NCBI GenBank assembly: GCA_963696505.1
Contig: CAVOKN010000028.1
Span: forward strand, 1 to 64,000
Direction: 5' to 3'
Origin: CAVOKN01 sp963696505
Lineage (GTDB): Bacteria > Pseudomonadota > Gammaproteobacteria > Burkholderiales > Rhodocyclaceae
DNA length: 64,000 nucleotides
Positions 52,051 to 62,786 of the stretch are shown in pieces. A model generated the notes under the pieces. That model ran no database searches and was not told where the DNA came from. It was given only the letters and a program-made list of their open reading frames with translations. Each line of letters starts with the position of its first letter. Positions within the stretch are counted from its first letter, which is position 1. A program made the position numbers and the translations under genes.

Positions 52051-53973
52051 TCAGGTTTGGGGCCGCTCTCCACCGGCTGCCGTGGGCAGGGCGAAGGAGA
52101 GCGGCTGGTAGCGGCGGCCGTCGCCGCGGAAGAAGCGCGAGAAACCTTCGTAGTAGTTCAGACGCAACGCCTGGATGGCGACGATGGCGCCCTCCAGCAC
52201 GAAAATGATGACGTTGCCGATGACAATGGTCGTCCAGTGGCCGAACGTGCCCATGCCCTCGGCGATGGTCAGCACCGCCAGTGCCAGCGCGACGTGGTTG
52301 AGTGCGAAGGCGGATACCCGCAGGAAGGACAGGGTGTTGGCGAAGAAGCCCATCGCCGTCTCGAAGCTTTCGATGCTGGCGATCAGTATCTTCTCGCCGC
52401 GCTTGCCCTCAGCTTCGTGCCACTTGAAGCCGGCGACCACCGCCAGCCCCGCCGCGGCGACGACCAGGGCGGGGGTGCTGCCTTCGCCGCTGCGCATCCA
52501 GCCGTTGCCCCACCACGCGGCAGCAATGTAGAACACCACCCCGGCGATGCCGGAAGTGTCGTAGAAGGCGTGGTGCAGCTTGCCCTCGACCCAGTGGTTG
52601 TAGATCGAGATCGCCGAAGTGAGCAGGATGAAGCCGATGCCGAGCTGGATCGCGATCACCAGCATGCGGCCGGGATCCTGGAGCGGCGACATCCAAAGGG
52701 GATGCAGGATGGTCTCCAGGGTGAACACGCTGCCGTATAGGAAGCCGAAGAACGTGGACGAGAGCCCGATCGCGCCGACGAACACCCGGTAGGGCTTGAG
52801 CGCGCCCTTGAGGAAGAAGGCCGACAGCGCCAGCAGCCCGCCCTGGCCGACGTCGCCGAACATCATGCCGAACATCAGCACGTAGGCGACGGCGAAGAGC
52901 AAGGTCGGATCGATCTCGCCGTAGCGCGGCGTGCCGTACAGGCGCACCAGGGAGCTGAAGGGCTTGAGCCAGCTCGGGTAACGCGTGTATGACGGAACCC
53001 GCGCCAGTTCGGCGGGCGTCGGACCGCGCAGCTCGAGCAGGTGGCGACCGCCCAGTTTGCGGATCAGTACCCGCGTCAGGCGGTCGGCATCGCCCTTCGG
53101 AATCCAGCCTGAGATGAGGGCGAGGTCGCCGCGGGCCTGGAGCGCTTCGCTCGAAACCGTGGCGAAAGGTCCGGAGTGGGTGAGCGCGCGCCGCGCGTGA
53201 AGGATGCGGTGCCGATAGGACATGCGTTTGTCGTCGATCAGGCGGCACTGCGCGGCCACTGCCTCGCCGGCCTTGGCGGCCGCATCGGTCAGATCCTTGC
53301 GCGCCTTTTCCGGATGCGTCATCAGTTCGGCGGGAACCTCGATGTCGCGCCAGCCGGCGGCGCGCAGCAGCGAGGCGAGTTCCTCCTCCTTGCCGGTGGG
53401 GCCGGCGATCACCGCATGCACCTGGTCTTTAGCGGTCGCGAAGACGCTGATGACGAAGCCGGTCAGGGCCAGCGCTTCGGTCAGGCGCGGCAGGCTGGAG
53501 GGCGGAACGGTGCCGATCTTCAGGTCGAGGAAGCGCTTCTGGCGCGACAGGATGGTGAGATCCAGATCGAGCGCGGCGAGCTGGTCCAGCGTCTGGAGCA
53601 GACCGGCGATGCGGCGGGCGTTCTCCTCCTCGCGCCGCAAGGCGTCCTGCTCGTGGAAGCAGACCTGCCACATCTCGCCGAGGAACTCATTGACCTGGGT
53701 GAGCTCTTCCAGGCTTACCGGCTTCACGCTGGCCTCCAGATCCTCCTCGGGCAGGTCGCCGCAGTGCTCGGCGATCTTCGCGAAGCGGGTGCGCGCGGAA
53801 AGATAGGCCTCGCGGTAGCGGTCGCCGGGCGTTTCAGGCAGATCCTTGACGTGCACCGTGCTGCGGTCCGGATTGAAGCTGGAAAGTCCGGCCAGCGTCT
53901 GGGATGCGAGGCACAGGTCGTCGCGCATGACCCACAAGTGAACCCGTTGCATCGGTAGCGGCTTGAACATCAT
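52051..53973 (-). CDS. atpI: V/A-type ATPase subunit I (a subunit)
   Basis: A 640-aa protein with a soluble N-terminal half (about 1-340) and a membrane half of seven to eight helices (AYVLMFGMMFGDVGQGGLLAL, SFLRVSAFALNHVALALAV, in overlapping pieces). The Arg of LSFLRVSAFALNH is the conserved ion-path residue. Start: ATG 53973 with a GGAGTGC box. Confidence 0.92.
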   Translation of the reverse strand: MMFKPLPMQRVHLWVMRDDLCLASQTLAGLSSFNPDRSTVHVKDLPETPGDRYREAYLSARTRFAKIAEHCGDLPEEDLEASVKPVSLEELTQVNEFLGEMWQVCFHEQDALRREEENARRIAGLLQTLDQLAALDLDLTILSRQKRFLDLKIGTVPPSSLPRLTEALALTGFVISVFATAKDQVHAVIAGPTGKEEELASLLRAAGWRDIEVPAELMTHPEKARKDLTDAAAKAGEAVAAQCRLIDDKRMSYRHRILHARRALTHSGPFATVSSEALQARGDLALISGWIPKGDADRLTRVLIRKLGGRHLLELRGPTPAELARVPSYTRYPSWLKPFSSLVRLYGTPRYGEIDPTLLFAVAYVLMFGMMFGDVGQGGLLALSAFFLKGALKPYRVFVGAIGLSSTFFGFLYGSVFTLETILHPLWMSPLQDPGRMLVIAIQLGIGFILLTSAISIYNHWVEGKLHHAFYDTSGIAGVVFYIAAAWWGNGWMRSGEGSTPALVVAAAGLAVVAGFKWHEAEGKRGEKILIASIESFETAMGFFANTLSFLRVSAFALNHVALALAVLTIAEGMGTFGHWTTIVIGNVIIFVLEGAIVAIQALRLNYYEGFSRFFRGDGRRYQPLSFALPTAAGGERPQT

Positions 53974-54121
53974 GCACTCCCGACCCGGTGGTGCAGTGGG
54001 ACACGCTCGGCCAGGCCAAACGGCTGGACGACCTGCAATGTACGAACAAGGGGAGATTCCCCTTGTAAATCTCCCCCGCCTGTCATTCGGGAATGCCCTG
54101 TGTGGAATGTCATCGCCAGGC

Positions 54122-55183
54122 TCACAATTGGCCGCCGAGTGTTGCGGGCGCGGAGGCGCGCAGACCCAGGCCCGCCTGTATGACGTCGGCACTGACCTGG
54201 ATGCTGCGCCCCTTCAGCACGACGTGGGCGTGTCGCAGGTCCTGCTCGCGCAGCAGCATGTAGGCGAAGGCGCGTGCCAGCGGCGAAGCGGAGCGGCGCA
54301 CCGCCTTGCGCGCGACTTCCGCGGTCCGGGATTCGAGGATGCGGCTCACGTCGTTGGGGCTCGCCGCGTGCTCGATCCAGCCCTTGAAGGGCTCGGGAAT
54401 CGCCGGCTGCACCTCTTCGAAGCGGTTGAGCTGGGCCAACGCCTGGAGCAGCGTCGATGACAGGCGGTAGTGCGTCGGGATCAGCAGGTACCACACCTGG
54501 GACGGGGCGAGCTGGTAGGCGAAGCGGTAGCGCAGCAGCCACACCAGGTTCAGGCTGTCGATCACCGCCGCCATCAGGGCCTTCAGGTCCGAGCCGGTTT
54601 CGTTCTCGATGGTCGATGCGCGCCGCACCAAGCCCGAGTAGTAGCGCTGATCGAAGGTGGTGTCGAGGGCGAAAAGCTCGTGCTGCTGCTCGAACACGCG
54701 CCGCGCCTGACGGCCGATGTCGGCGTACTTGGAGCGTTCGAGCCGCGTGAGCAGCTCCGCGACATCCTCGGTGCGCAGCAGCTCGTCGGCGGAAAGCGTG
54801 GCGAAGGGGCCCATCTCCACCAGTTTGTCGCGGATTGCTTCGGGCGTCTCGTTGGCCATCTTGCCGCGGATGATGGCCTTGAGGTTGGCGAGTTCGAAGC
54901 GGTGCGTCCAATAGGTGATGAAGTCGCGCTCGCGCCCCGACAGGCCGCGCGAGAGGATGACAACGTCGTCGAGCAGGACGCCGATCAGCCGCTGTTCGAG
55001 AGGGTGGCGCGCGGCATCGCCGTCCCCGGCAATCAGCGGCAAGAGGCCGTGTTCGAGGAAGAAGGGCTGGTCCTGCTCGGCACTGCGCGTCGCCAGGTCG
55101 GCAAGGTCCGACTCGTCCATCAAACGGGTGGCCATGAGTGCGACGCGCGTCGCGAGGTACGCGCTGCTGCCGGTAGCGGCCAA
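54122..55183 (-). CDS. atpC: V/A-type ATPase subunit C (V0 d-like)
   Basis: A 353-aa helical protein of the AC39/C family: YLATRVALMATRLMDESDL at the start, FITYWTHRFELANLKAIIRG as the central conserved motif. It is the socket between the c ring and the central stalk. The TTG at 55183, 2 bp after the H gene stop, is the best start; no ATG fits better. Confidence 0.85.
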   Translation of the reverse strand: MAATGSSAYLATRVALMATRLMDESDLADLATRSAEQDQPFFLEHGLLPLIAGDGDAARHPLEQRLIGVLLDDVVILSRGLSGRERDFITYWTHRFELANLKAIIRGKMANETPEAIRDKLVEMGPFATLSADELLRTEDVAELLTRLERSKYADIGRQARRVFEQQHELFALDTTFDQRYYSGLVRRASTIENETGSDLKALMAAVIDSLNLVWLLRYRFAYQLAPSQVWYLLIPTHYRLSSTLLQALAQLNRFEEVQPAIPEPFKGWIEHAASPNDVSRILESRTAEVARKAVRRSASPLARAFAYMLLREQDLRHAHVVLKGRSIQVSADVIQAGLGLRASAPATLGGQL

Positions 55184-55185
55184 TA

Positions 55186-55506
55186 TCAGGCCTCGGCCGA
55201 GCCGCGCAGTACGGCGAAGGCAGCGTCCAGCGCCTCGCGCTCGTGGCTTTCCGCCAGCGCGCGCAAGTGGCGGCTGCGCTCCTCGTGCTTCTTCTTCAGT
55301 TCGGCGATCGCCTGCTGGGCGCGGTCCTCGCCCTGGGACAGGTAGGGTGCGCGCAGGCCCTCGACGCGCATCTGGAACCGTTCTTCCGCCAGACGTGCCT
55401 CTTCCAGGGCCTGGGCGATGAGCGCCTCGCGCTGCCGGCTGGCCTCTTCCACCTGGGCCTCGGCACGCATCTCGGCGTCGAGCAGTCGCTTGAGTATGTC
55501 TTCCAT
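55186..55506 (-). CDS. atpH: V/A-type ATPase subunit G/H (peripheral stalk)
   Basis: A 106-aa protein, almost entirely coiled coil (EEASRQREALIAQALEEARL, ELKKKHEERSRHLRALAESH), which pairs with subunit E. First gene of the nine-gene operon (H-C-I-K-F-E-A-B-D), whose promoter should lie in 55507-55680. Confidence 0.8.
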   Translation of the reverse strand: MEDILKRLLDAEMRAEAQVEEASRQREALIAQALEEARLAEERFQMRVEGLRAPYLSQGEDRAQQAIAELKKKHEERSRHLRALAESHEREALDAAFAVLRGSAEA

Positions 55507-55682
55507 AGCTCTTCTCGTGTGATTCTTGCGCTATGTGCGGGCCGGCCGTCGGGGCCGCCGCGCGGCGTCTTTCGCTGAACGATCCCGGCGGACAAACGCC
55601 GTTGGGGCGGATCGTCTGGAGTGCGGTGAGATCCTGCGCCACAATCCAGGGCCGAACTCTAGCCCCTGCATCCAACGCCCGT

Positions 55683-56525
55683 TTGACCTTGGTTAACCTA
55701 TCAGCAATTGCTTATGAACCCTTGTTCGAGCCGCTTCGCGCCCCGCTCGAATGCTGCGGTGCAACAGCCGCCATCAATGCCGAGGTCCTGAACGTGCTGC
55801 TTTCGGAGTTCGGCATCCGGGCCGTCTCGGCAGGCGGGCGCCCGATACGTTTCACTGCGCAACCCCCTGGCGCGGGCGGGTATGAGCAGGCGGCGTTCGA
55901 CACCGGCGCGGTCCATACCCGTGCCGACAATTGGCACGATTTCTTCAATGGCCTGGTCTGGCTGCGCTTCCCGCTTACGAAAGCGGCGCTCAACGCGCGT
56001 CATCTGCTGGGCATCGCGCGCCAGCGCGAAGGCGGTTCCGGTGCGCGCGGAGCCCTGCGCGACGCGGCCACGCAATTCGACGAGGATGGCATTGTCGTGC
56101 TCTGCGCCGACCCGCAGCTGACGCAATTGCTGCGCCGCCACGAATGGAAGTCAGTGTTCTGGGAGCGGCGCGCCGACCTGCAGCGGGTCGCGCGCTTCGT
56201 CGTATTCGGCCACGCCCTCTACGACAAGCTGCGCCAGCCCTTCCGCGGGCTGTGCGGCAAGGCGGTGTTCCTCGATGCCGACGCGGCGCTGCTGGAGCAG
56301 CCGGTGAACGCACAACTCACCGAGATCGACGCCCGCCTCGCCGAGCGCTGGCGCGACGAAGCCTGGTATTCCCGCCCGGCGGATCTCTCGACCCTGCCGG
56401 TGCTGGGCATCCCCGGCGTGACCCCGGACAACGCCGACCCCGCCTACTACGACGACCGCTGGCAGTTCCGCCCGCTGCGCCCGGGCGCGGCATCCGGACT
56501 TGAGCCAATCATGACCGACTCGTGA
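55683..56525 (+). CDS. DUF3025 family protein
   Basis: A 280-aa cytosolic protein: NWHDFFNGLVWLRFPLTKAA is the DUF3025 core, with FVVFGHALYDKLRQPF and ADLSTLPVLGIPGVTPDN toward the end. No biochemical role is known. The start is doubtful: TTG at 55683 is closest to the homology, while the ATG at 55533 would extend 50 residues into the region upstream of atpH. Confidence 0.78.
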   Translation: MTLVNLSAIAYEPLFEPLRAPLECCGATAAINAEVLNVLLSEFGIRAVSAGGRPIRFTAQPPGAGGYEQAAFDTGAVHTRADNWHDFFNGLVWLRFPLTKAALNARHLLGIARQREGGSGARGALRDAATQFDEDGIVVLCADPQLTQLLRRHEWKSVFWERRADLQRVARFVVFGHALYDKLRQPFRGLCGKAVFLDADAALLEQPVNAQLTEIDARLAERWRDEAWYSRPADLSTLPVLGIPGVTPDNADPAYYDDRWQFRPLRPGAASGLEPIMTDS

Positions 56526-56584
56526 AACTTCCGTGACCAGCGCCGCCCACACTGCCTCCCAATGAAGCAGCGATGGAGACGGCG

Positions 56585-56917
56585 ATGAACGCGAACCTGA
56601 GTCCCGACGCACTGCGCACCGAAAACCGGCACTACCACGGCTCCGGCGCCCGCAGCCAGGAAAACCACGGCGAGGGCTTCCGCCCGGCGTTCCGCGACAG
56701 CGAAACCGGCCTCCTCTATGACTCCTGCTTCGGTGATGGCAGCCCCGCGCCCTGCCATCTGCTCGACGGCCTGCCCGACGACGTGGTGCTCGCCCGCGAC
56801 GACTTCGGCCGCGTGCGCGGGGTCAAGCCCTCCGTCGTTTCCGGCTTCGTGCGCGAGCGGCAGTTCTACACCCGCGACGAAGCCGCGGCCTGGATGCGCG
56901 AACACATGCTGCATTGA
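56585..56917 (+). CDS. Conserved small hypothetical protein
   Basis: A 110-aa polar protein with several Cys and aromatic motifs (TENRHYHGSGARSQENHGEG, GLLYDSCFGDGSPAPCHLLD), in overlapping pieces. Codon usage matches its neighbours, so it is very likely real, but I recognise no domain. A GGAG box precedes the ATG at 56585; the in-frame ATG at 56573 is an alternative. Confidence 0.72.
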   Translation: MNANLSPDALRTENRHYHGSGARSQENHGEGFRPAFRDSETGLLYDSCFGDGSPAPCHLLDGLPDDVVLARDDFGRVRGVKPSVVSGFVRERQFYTRDEAAAWMREHMLH

Positions 56918-57015
56918 TTGCGCGCGGCGGGTCGGGCCGGCGCGAAGAAGCGCGGCAGCCTATGATTACGCTGGTCGGGCGAGACGCCGCCGGCCGCGAA
57001 CACGAGGAAGAAACG

Positions 57016-57704
<689 letters not shown>

Positions 57705-57708
<4 letters not shown>

Positions 57709-58766
57709 TCGTGTGGCGTTCGCTCTACGGCAGGCTTGCACTCATGATGATGCTGGTATTCAGCATCATCGCCGGGCTCATCCTGTTCGGCTCCGAGGAG
57801 ATGCTCAATCCCGAGCGCGCCATCATGCTCGGCACCGACCTCGCCATCGGGGCGCTGGCCTTTTCCGTGCTTGCATCGTTCATCGTGTTCAACGTGCTCA
57901 CGCGTCGCCTGCGCGAACTGGCCAAGGGGATGGAAGGCTTCCGCGCCACCGGATTCACCAAGCCCCTGCGCATCGGGGCGGTTCCGGCCCGCAACGGGGA
58001 CGAGATCGACCGCCTCGCCGTGGCCTTCAGCGAACTGTCGGAGCGCGTCGCCTTCCAGTTGCGCCAGCTCGAGACCAACGAACAGCAGCGGCGCGAACTG
58101 CTCGCCAACGTCTCCCACGATCTGCGCACGCCGCTCGCCTCGATGCAGGGCTATCTCGAACTGCTGCTGATCCGCCACGGCACCCTCGCGCCGGAGGAAG
58201 AGCGCAGCTACCTGGAAGTGGCGACCAAGCACTGCGAGCGCTTGACCAAGCTGGTGCGCGACCTGTTCGAACTCACCAAGCTCGAATCCAACGAGATCAG
58301 GCTGGAGTGCGAGGCCTTCCCCATCGCCGAGCTGGCGCAGGACGTGGCGCAGAAGTACCAGCTTGGCGCCGAGCAGCGCGGCATCGCGCTGGACGCCCGC
58401 GTCGTCGAACCGGTGCCGGCGGTGCACGCCGACATCGGCAGGATAGAGCGCGTGCTGGAAAACCTGATCGAGAATGCCCTGCGCCACACCCCGGGTGGCG
58501 GCAGCATCCGCATCCTCGTTGCGGCCGCAGACGGCCGTGTGCGCGTTGCCGTCAGCGACACCGGCCAGGGCATTGCGCCCGAACACCTCGAATCGGTCTT
58601 CGACCGCTATTACCGCGTCAGCCGTGGCGAGGAAAGCGATGGCGGCCATGCCGGTCTGGGGCTCGCCATCAGCAAGCGCATCGTGGACCTCCATGGCGGC
58701 AGCATGCGCGTGGAAAGCCGCCTGGGTGCAGGGAGCACGTTCTCGTTCGATCTGCCGGCGGCGTGA
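57705..58766 (+). CDS. Sensor histidine kinase
   Basis: A 353-aa kinase with two transmembrane helices close together (about 12-28 and 44-66) and almost no periplasmic loop, then a HAMP-like region, HisKA (LANVSHDLRTPLASMQGY, phospho-His) and HATPase_c (VLENLIENALRHTPGGG, SDTGQGIAPEHL, GLGLAISKRIVDLH). The short external loop suggests it senses membrane state or a partner. Partner of the OmpR-type regulator just upstream; targets unknown. Confidence 0.92.
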
Positions 58767-58942
58767 GGGCGGCCACTGCGGGCCGTCTGCCGATCCCGTT
58801 CGCTGCGGGCGATGGTTCACGGCTGGGTTCCCGTGTCCTGGGGACTGACTTTCGCAGGCGGCGCACCGATCGAATCAGGCCCGGCGGCCTGGCAATAATG
58901 GACGCCGCTGGGTCATCGACCCAGGGTGATCGCACTCGAATA

Positions 58943-59420
58943 TCATAGTGGCGAGAGCCCCAGCAACGCCATGCGCGCATCGTCGTTCCAGTCGATGCGC
59001 TTGCGCCGCAGGCGCAGGCTCTTCTTCTTGCCGGGCGGTGGATCCTGTCGCAGCAGGTTCAACGCCATCTTTGTGAGCAGCGAGAAGTTCTGCGGCGCGT
59101 TGTCCTCGCTCAGGTGCCGGGTATCTTCGCCGAAGATCACATCCAGGCTCCAGTGAAGCCGGTTCTCGATGGCCCAATGATCGCGCACCGCCGCAGCGAA
59201 GTCTGCCGTGCTCAGGGTGCGTGGGCTGATGTAGTAGCGCGTTTCCACCGGCGAGGGCTTGTTGTCGGCAACACGCACCGAGTCCACCCGCCCGAGCATG
59301 GCGCAATCGACCCAGACGGCGGTATCCACCTCTCAGGTGTTGGCCAGCGTGCGATAGATCTGGATCACTTGGCGTCCATGGCCGGTCTGCACCGCGATAT
59401 GGACCTCTTCTCACTGGCCG
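58943..59420 (-). pseudogene. ISAs1-family transposase remnant
   Basis: The C-terminal part of an ISAs1/H-repeat transposase: DHWAIENRLHWSLDVIFGED and HLSEDNAPQNFSLLTKMALN. The same frame continues upstream but meets TGA at 59333-59335 and again at 59411-59413, and the N-terminal half is absent. A dead remnant; the ends of the element are not visible. Confidence 0.82.
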
Positions 59421-59564
59421 ACGAAGGCACCTGTGCGCCGCAACCAACCGCTCAGCGGCGGCAACCGACGCGAGCCCGGCAGCCACGGCAGGCGGCGACG
59501 ACGGCATCCAGCAGGCACGCGCCAAGGCACGCCGCCGCAAGGGTCTGGCCTGTCACACGCGGAC

Positions 59565-60350
59565 TCAATCGGTCAGCGGCTGATACTGCTTCAGCATCTC
59601 GAGGGTACGGCGCCACGCGTCGCGATCGTCGTCACGACGATAAGCGCGCATGGGTTCGCCGCGCGCACCGGATTCCAGGTTGAATCCGTGGTTGGCTTCC
59701 GGGTAGACGACGAGTTCGAACTTCACGCCGGCGTCCTTGGCGGCCGCTTCCATCGCCTGTGCGGTTTCGACCAGGCAGCAGTTCTGGTAGCGGTCGAGCT
59801 GCGCTGCCATCACCAGCACCGGAACCCGGAAGCGCTTGGCGAAGAAGCTGACCTTGTTGACCCAGGTGCGCGTGTAGGGGTAATACGCGACCACCATCGA
59901 GACGAGGTCCTGCATCGGTGCCGCGTTGTAGAGCGCCCCGCCGCCGCCCAGCGAAAAACCAATCACCGCCGCTTTGCCCGGGACAGCGGCCGGCGAGCGT
60001 TGCGCCCGCTCGATCGCGGTCTTCAGGGCGGCGAGGCCGGTCAGCGCGGGATTCAGGATGTCCTTGCCGTCGAGTAGGACTGCGTAGTAGCCGAGCTTCG
60101 CCAGCTCGGCGGCATAGGTCTGATACGAGTTCGGACCAGTCTGCCCCGAGATGACGATGACGATTGGACCTTTCCCGCTCGCCGGGGCGTACGCAGTCTG
60201 GGCGGGGCCGTCCGGTCCGGCTTCGGTTGACATCCCCTCCGCGTGGGCTATCGCCGCCACGATTCCAAACAAAACGCCGAACAAGGCGTACTGCGCGGTG
60301 CGAACCAACCAAGATCCTCGAACTGATGCAAGCACCGACATCGTCGTCAT
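59565..60350 (-). CDS. Exported dienelactone hydrolase-like alpha/beta hydrolase
   Basis: A 261-aa protein with a signal peptide (about 1-37, ending AIAHA) and an alpha/beta hydrolase fold. Nucleophile Ser in VIGFSLGGGGAL, Asp in MAAQLDRYQNCC and His in EANHGFNLE complete the triad. In true dienelactone hydrolases the nucleophile is Cys; Ser here points to a general esterase. Periplasmic. Substrate unknown. Confidence 0.83.
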   Translation of the reverse strand: MTTMSVLASVRGSWLVRTAQYALFGVLFGIVAAIAHAEGMSTEAGPDGPAQTAYAPASGKGPIVIVISGQTGPNSYQTYAAELAKLGYYAVLLDGKDILNPALTGLAALKTAIERAQRSPAAVPGKAAVIGFSLGGGGALYNAAPMQDLVSMVVAYYPYTRTWVNKVSFFAKRFRVPVLVMAAQLDRYQNCCLVETAQAMEAAAKDAGVKFELVVYPEANHGFNLESGARGEPMRAYRRDDDRDAWRRTLEMLKQYQPLTD

Positions 60351-60565
60351 GCCTCCTTCTCAGTCGCACGATCGGGCGCGGGGTGTTTCCTACGCGAAAC
60401 CGATCCTATCGTAGCGCGGATACGAGTGCTTCGCCGACCGGTCGCGCAGCGCGTCGCCAGATGCTCGCTGCGGAAGTGCGCCTGTCGGCCGCTGATCGCC
60501 GCGGCGGATCTCGGCTGGGCGCGATGGTTGTCTCCCTTGCAGGCACAATCTGAGAAGTCTGAGGT

Positions 60566-62068
60566 CAATGTCGCTGTTTTAAGCGCGCGCGTGGGACTGG
60601 AGCAAGCGGGCGCGAGCGAGGTTTCTCTCGATCATCAGCCGCGGGTAGGGTTTAGGTCGGCGCTTGACCGCGCGAGGCTCAACACGCCCTGGGCGCACCA
60701 GAAGCCTGGCGCCGGCGATCGCGGCCAGCACATAGCCCCACAACTCTCGGCCGCGCCGACCCGCAGGGTGACGCAGCTCCTGCTGGAAAGCGCGAAGCGT
60801 ACTCAGCGTCGCCTTGAAGCTCAGCCGGCGCGGTAGCACCCCCGCGGCTTTGGCCGCCTGGGCCATGACCGCGCACACCAAGTTGTAGCCCAACAGATAC
60901 GCTGAGATCTCCCGATGCACCATGTGCGGCGTCTTACAGCGCAGCTCGCCCATTCCGAGCAGTTCCTTGATCGAACGTAGGTCGAGCTCGACATCCCACC
61001 GGCTGCGGTAGAGCTCATCGAGTTCGCGTTTGCTCGCCGCCTTGGCCTCAAGCAACGTGGTCACCAGGATCCAGCCGCCCACGCGTACCTCGCGTACCGC
61101 CAGCTCCTGGGGCATCGCCTCATAGGCCTGCTCGTCGAGCCACTCCGGGCGCAGCGGACGCTTCCAGTACACCACATGGTCGCGTACCCCAAGACGCTGT
61201 CCGCGCCGAAAGTCCGTTACCCGACAAGCATTCTGCTGCGTGACGATATCCACGCCCAGCTGGCGCAGTAGCGCCAGCGTGAAAAACGTGCAGTGGTAGC
61301 AGTCCACCACCAGCAGGTCGCCAGCTGCCAAGCCGGGGGCGATCTGCCGGAACAAGGATTGCTCACCCGTACCCTTGCCCTTGTGGGGAGCCAGCGCGAA
61401 GCCCAGCACTGCTGCGCTACCTGAGGAAATTAACGCCACCACCCGTGCCAGAGGGAAACCCAGTCCAGCGCGCTGTCCCCCGTGTTGCGGATATAGCGCC
61501 TGATTCTCTGGGGTATCCGCCATCGATACCGTCGTGCCGTCGAGCAGCTTCACCGGCCGTCCGCGCCAAGTCCACACCGCCGGCATCGCCTGCTCCAAGC
61601 GCCGCCCCGATAAGCCAACCAACTCTACCATCCACTCCAGCGACAGCCGCGCCCGCGCCCGACAATACGCCCCGGTGTTCAGGCTGCACGGTTGCTCACC
61701 CACACCTACCCGCTCGCTCAAGCCTCGCGCCACCGCGTCCAGGCACGCCCCGTCGCCGTCCAGAACCTGCTCAATGAACAGTATCAGCGTGCGCACCGGC
61801 GGATACACCCGCTCCCGCCAGTTTCCCAAGTGACGGCGCATGCTCTCCAGAACCGTTTGCGCGCCCACCACGTCGCTCAGGGCTTCGTCACCCCACTGCC
61901 CGAACTGCGCGCACAGCCCCTTCACCTGCTTGACCAACAACGCCTTCCTAGTAGTAGGATGTCGCATAGGCTGGCCCTCCCGTGGATTGATGAAGCGTCG
62001 CAACTCCATCATAACCCATTGGTGGAACAGCCTTTCCTCATTCAGAAGTCGCTAAAACAGCGACATTG
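60566..62068 (-). mobile_element. Intact IS4-family insertion sequence with 11-bp target duplication
   Basis: 1503 bp with 16-bp terminal inverted repeats CAATGTCGCTGTTTTA (60566-60581; inverse at 62053-62068). It is flanked by the direct repeat AAGTCTGAGGT (60555-60565 and 62069-62079). The transposase is complete, so the insertion looks recent and may be active. Confidence 0.9.
60579..62012 (-). CDS. IS4-family DDE transposase
   Basis: A 477-aa transposase. Catalytic residues: Asp in VKLLDGTTVSMADT, Asp in LLVVDCYHCTFFT, and Glu in YRSRWDVELDLRSIKE (the Y-R-E-K signature of IS4). It fills the element, and its last codons reach into the left inverted repeat. Start ATG 62012 (or 61967 as a shorter option). 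Confidence 0.92.
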   Translation of the reverse strand: MMELRRFINPREGQPMRHPTTRKALLVKQVKGLCAQFGQWGDEALSDVVGAQTVLESMRRHLGNWRERVYPPVRTLILFIEQVLDGDGACLDAVARGLSERVGVGEQPCSLNTGAYCRARARLSLEWMVELVGLSGRRLEQAMPAVWTWRGRPVKLLDGTTVSMADTPENQALYPQHGGQRAGLGFPLARVVALISSGSAAVLGFALAPHKGKGTGEQSLFRQIAPGLAAGDLLVVDCYHCTFFTLALLRQLGVDIVTQQNACRVTDFRRGQRLGVRDHVVYWKRPLRPEWLDEQAYEAMPQELAVREVRVGGWILVTTLLEAKAASKRELDELYRSRWDVELDLRSIKELLGMGELRCKTPHMVHREISAYLLGYNLVCAVMAQAAKAAGVLPRRLSFKATLSTLRAFQQELRHPAGRRGRELWGYVLAAIAGARLLVRPGRVEPRAVKRRPKPYPRLMIERNLARARLLQSHARA

Positions 62069-62248
62069 AAGTCTGAGGTGTCTCGCTGCCGCAACTGGCA
62101 CAGCGGCTCCAGTCGATTTCTATGACCGGATCGGCGCACCCTACACGACGGGTCGGGGGCCGCCGTACGAGCCGCGAAAAGCGGCCGCTCATATGCGGCA
62201 GGCGGGTCAATGCCCGATCATGCATCCGAAGCGGACGGAACTGAACAA

Positions 62249-62315
62249 GAGGTGGGTGTCGGCCGTCGGCCTTATGCGGAGCTACACATAAGGCCGACCT
62301 GCGGCCCCCCACCTC
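62249..62315 (-). terminator. Long two-part hairpin downstream of moaD
   Basis: Outer arms GAGGTGGG (62249-62256) and CCCACCTC (62308-62315), inner perfect 12-bp arms GTCGGCCTTATG (62265-62276) and CATAAGGCCGAC (62287-62298) with a 10-nt loop. It lies about 77 bp past the moaD stop. Either a terminator or a structured RNA; no U-run. The rest of 62080-62391 shows no gene. Confidence 0.5.
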
Positions 62316-62391
62316 TCCACAGCTCCACCCGCGCCGCGAAACCTCGTGGGGCCTCTCTCTCGGTCGTGGCGCGGCTGGCCCACTGGGGGCG

Positions 62392-62649
62392 CTACCCGCC
62401 GCTCAGCGCCTGCACGATCAGCAGCTCGCCGTCCGCTTCGAGGGCCGTGGCAGGATCGAACACCATCTGCCGGCGATAGAACAGGCGCATGTGGCGGCGC
62501 AGGTGGCCCTGCTCGTCGATCATGCGGAAGCGGATGCCCGGAAACTGCCGGTCGAGGTCGTCGAGGACAGCCCCGACCGTTTCGCCCCGGGCCTCGACCC
62601 ACTGCTGGCCGGTGTAAGACTGCAGGGCGCTGGGGATGAGCACGCGCAT
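62392..62649 (-). CDS. moaD: MoaD/ThiS family sulfur carrier protein
   Basis: An 85-aa beta-grasp protein (MRVLIPSALQSYTGQQWVEA) that ends in the required Gly-Gly (ALSGG). It could carry sulfur for molybdopterin or another cofactor. It lies behind the BNR-repeat gene, a pair seen in other bacteria; MoaE is not in the window. Confidence 0.86.
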   Translation of the reverse strand: MRVLIPSALQSYTGQQWVEARGETVGAVLDDLDRQFPGIRFRMIDEQGHLRRHMRLFYRRQMVFDPATALEADGELLIVQALSGG

Positions 62650-62695
62650 CGCGCCGGCCCCTTAACGTGAAAGTCGCGCCAGCGACTCGCGAAGC

Positions 62696-62735
62696 TCCCC
62701 TCTCCGGCCGGGAGAGGGGCTGGGGGTGAGGGAAA
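62696..62735. repeat. REP-like repeat
   Basis: CCCCTCTCC GGCC GGGAGAGGGG inverted repeat between the BNR-repeat gene and moaD, of the same family as the other GC-rich repeats here. Confidence 0.78.
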
Positions 62736-62786
62736 CGCTCATGGCGAGACCTGTCATTGTTCGGCGTGGCTGGCATTCCATGAGCG

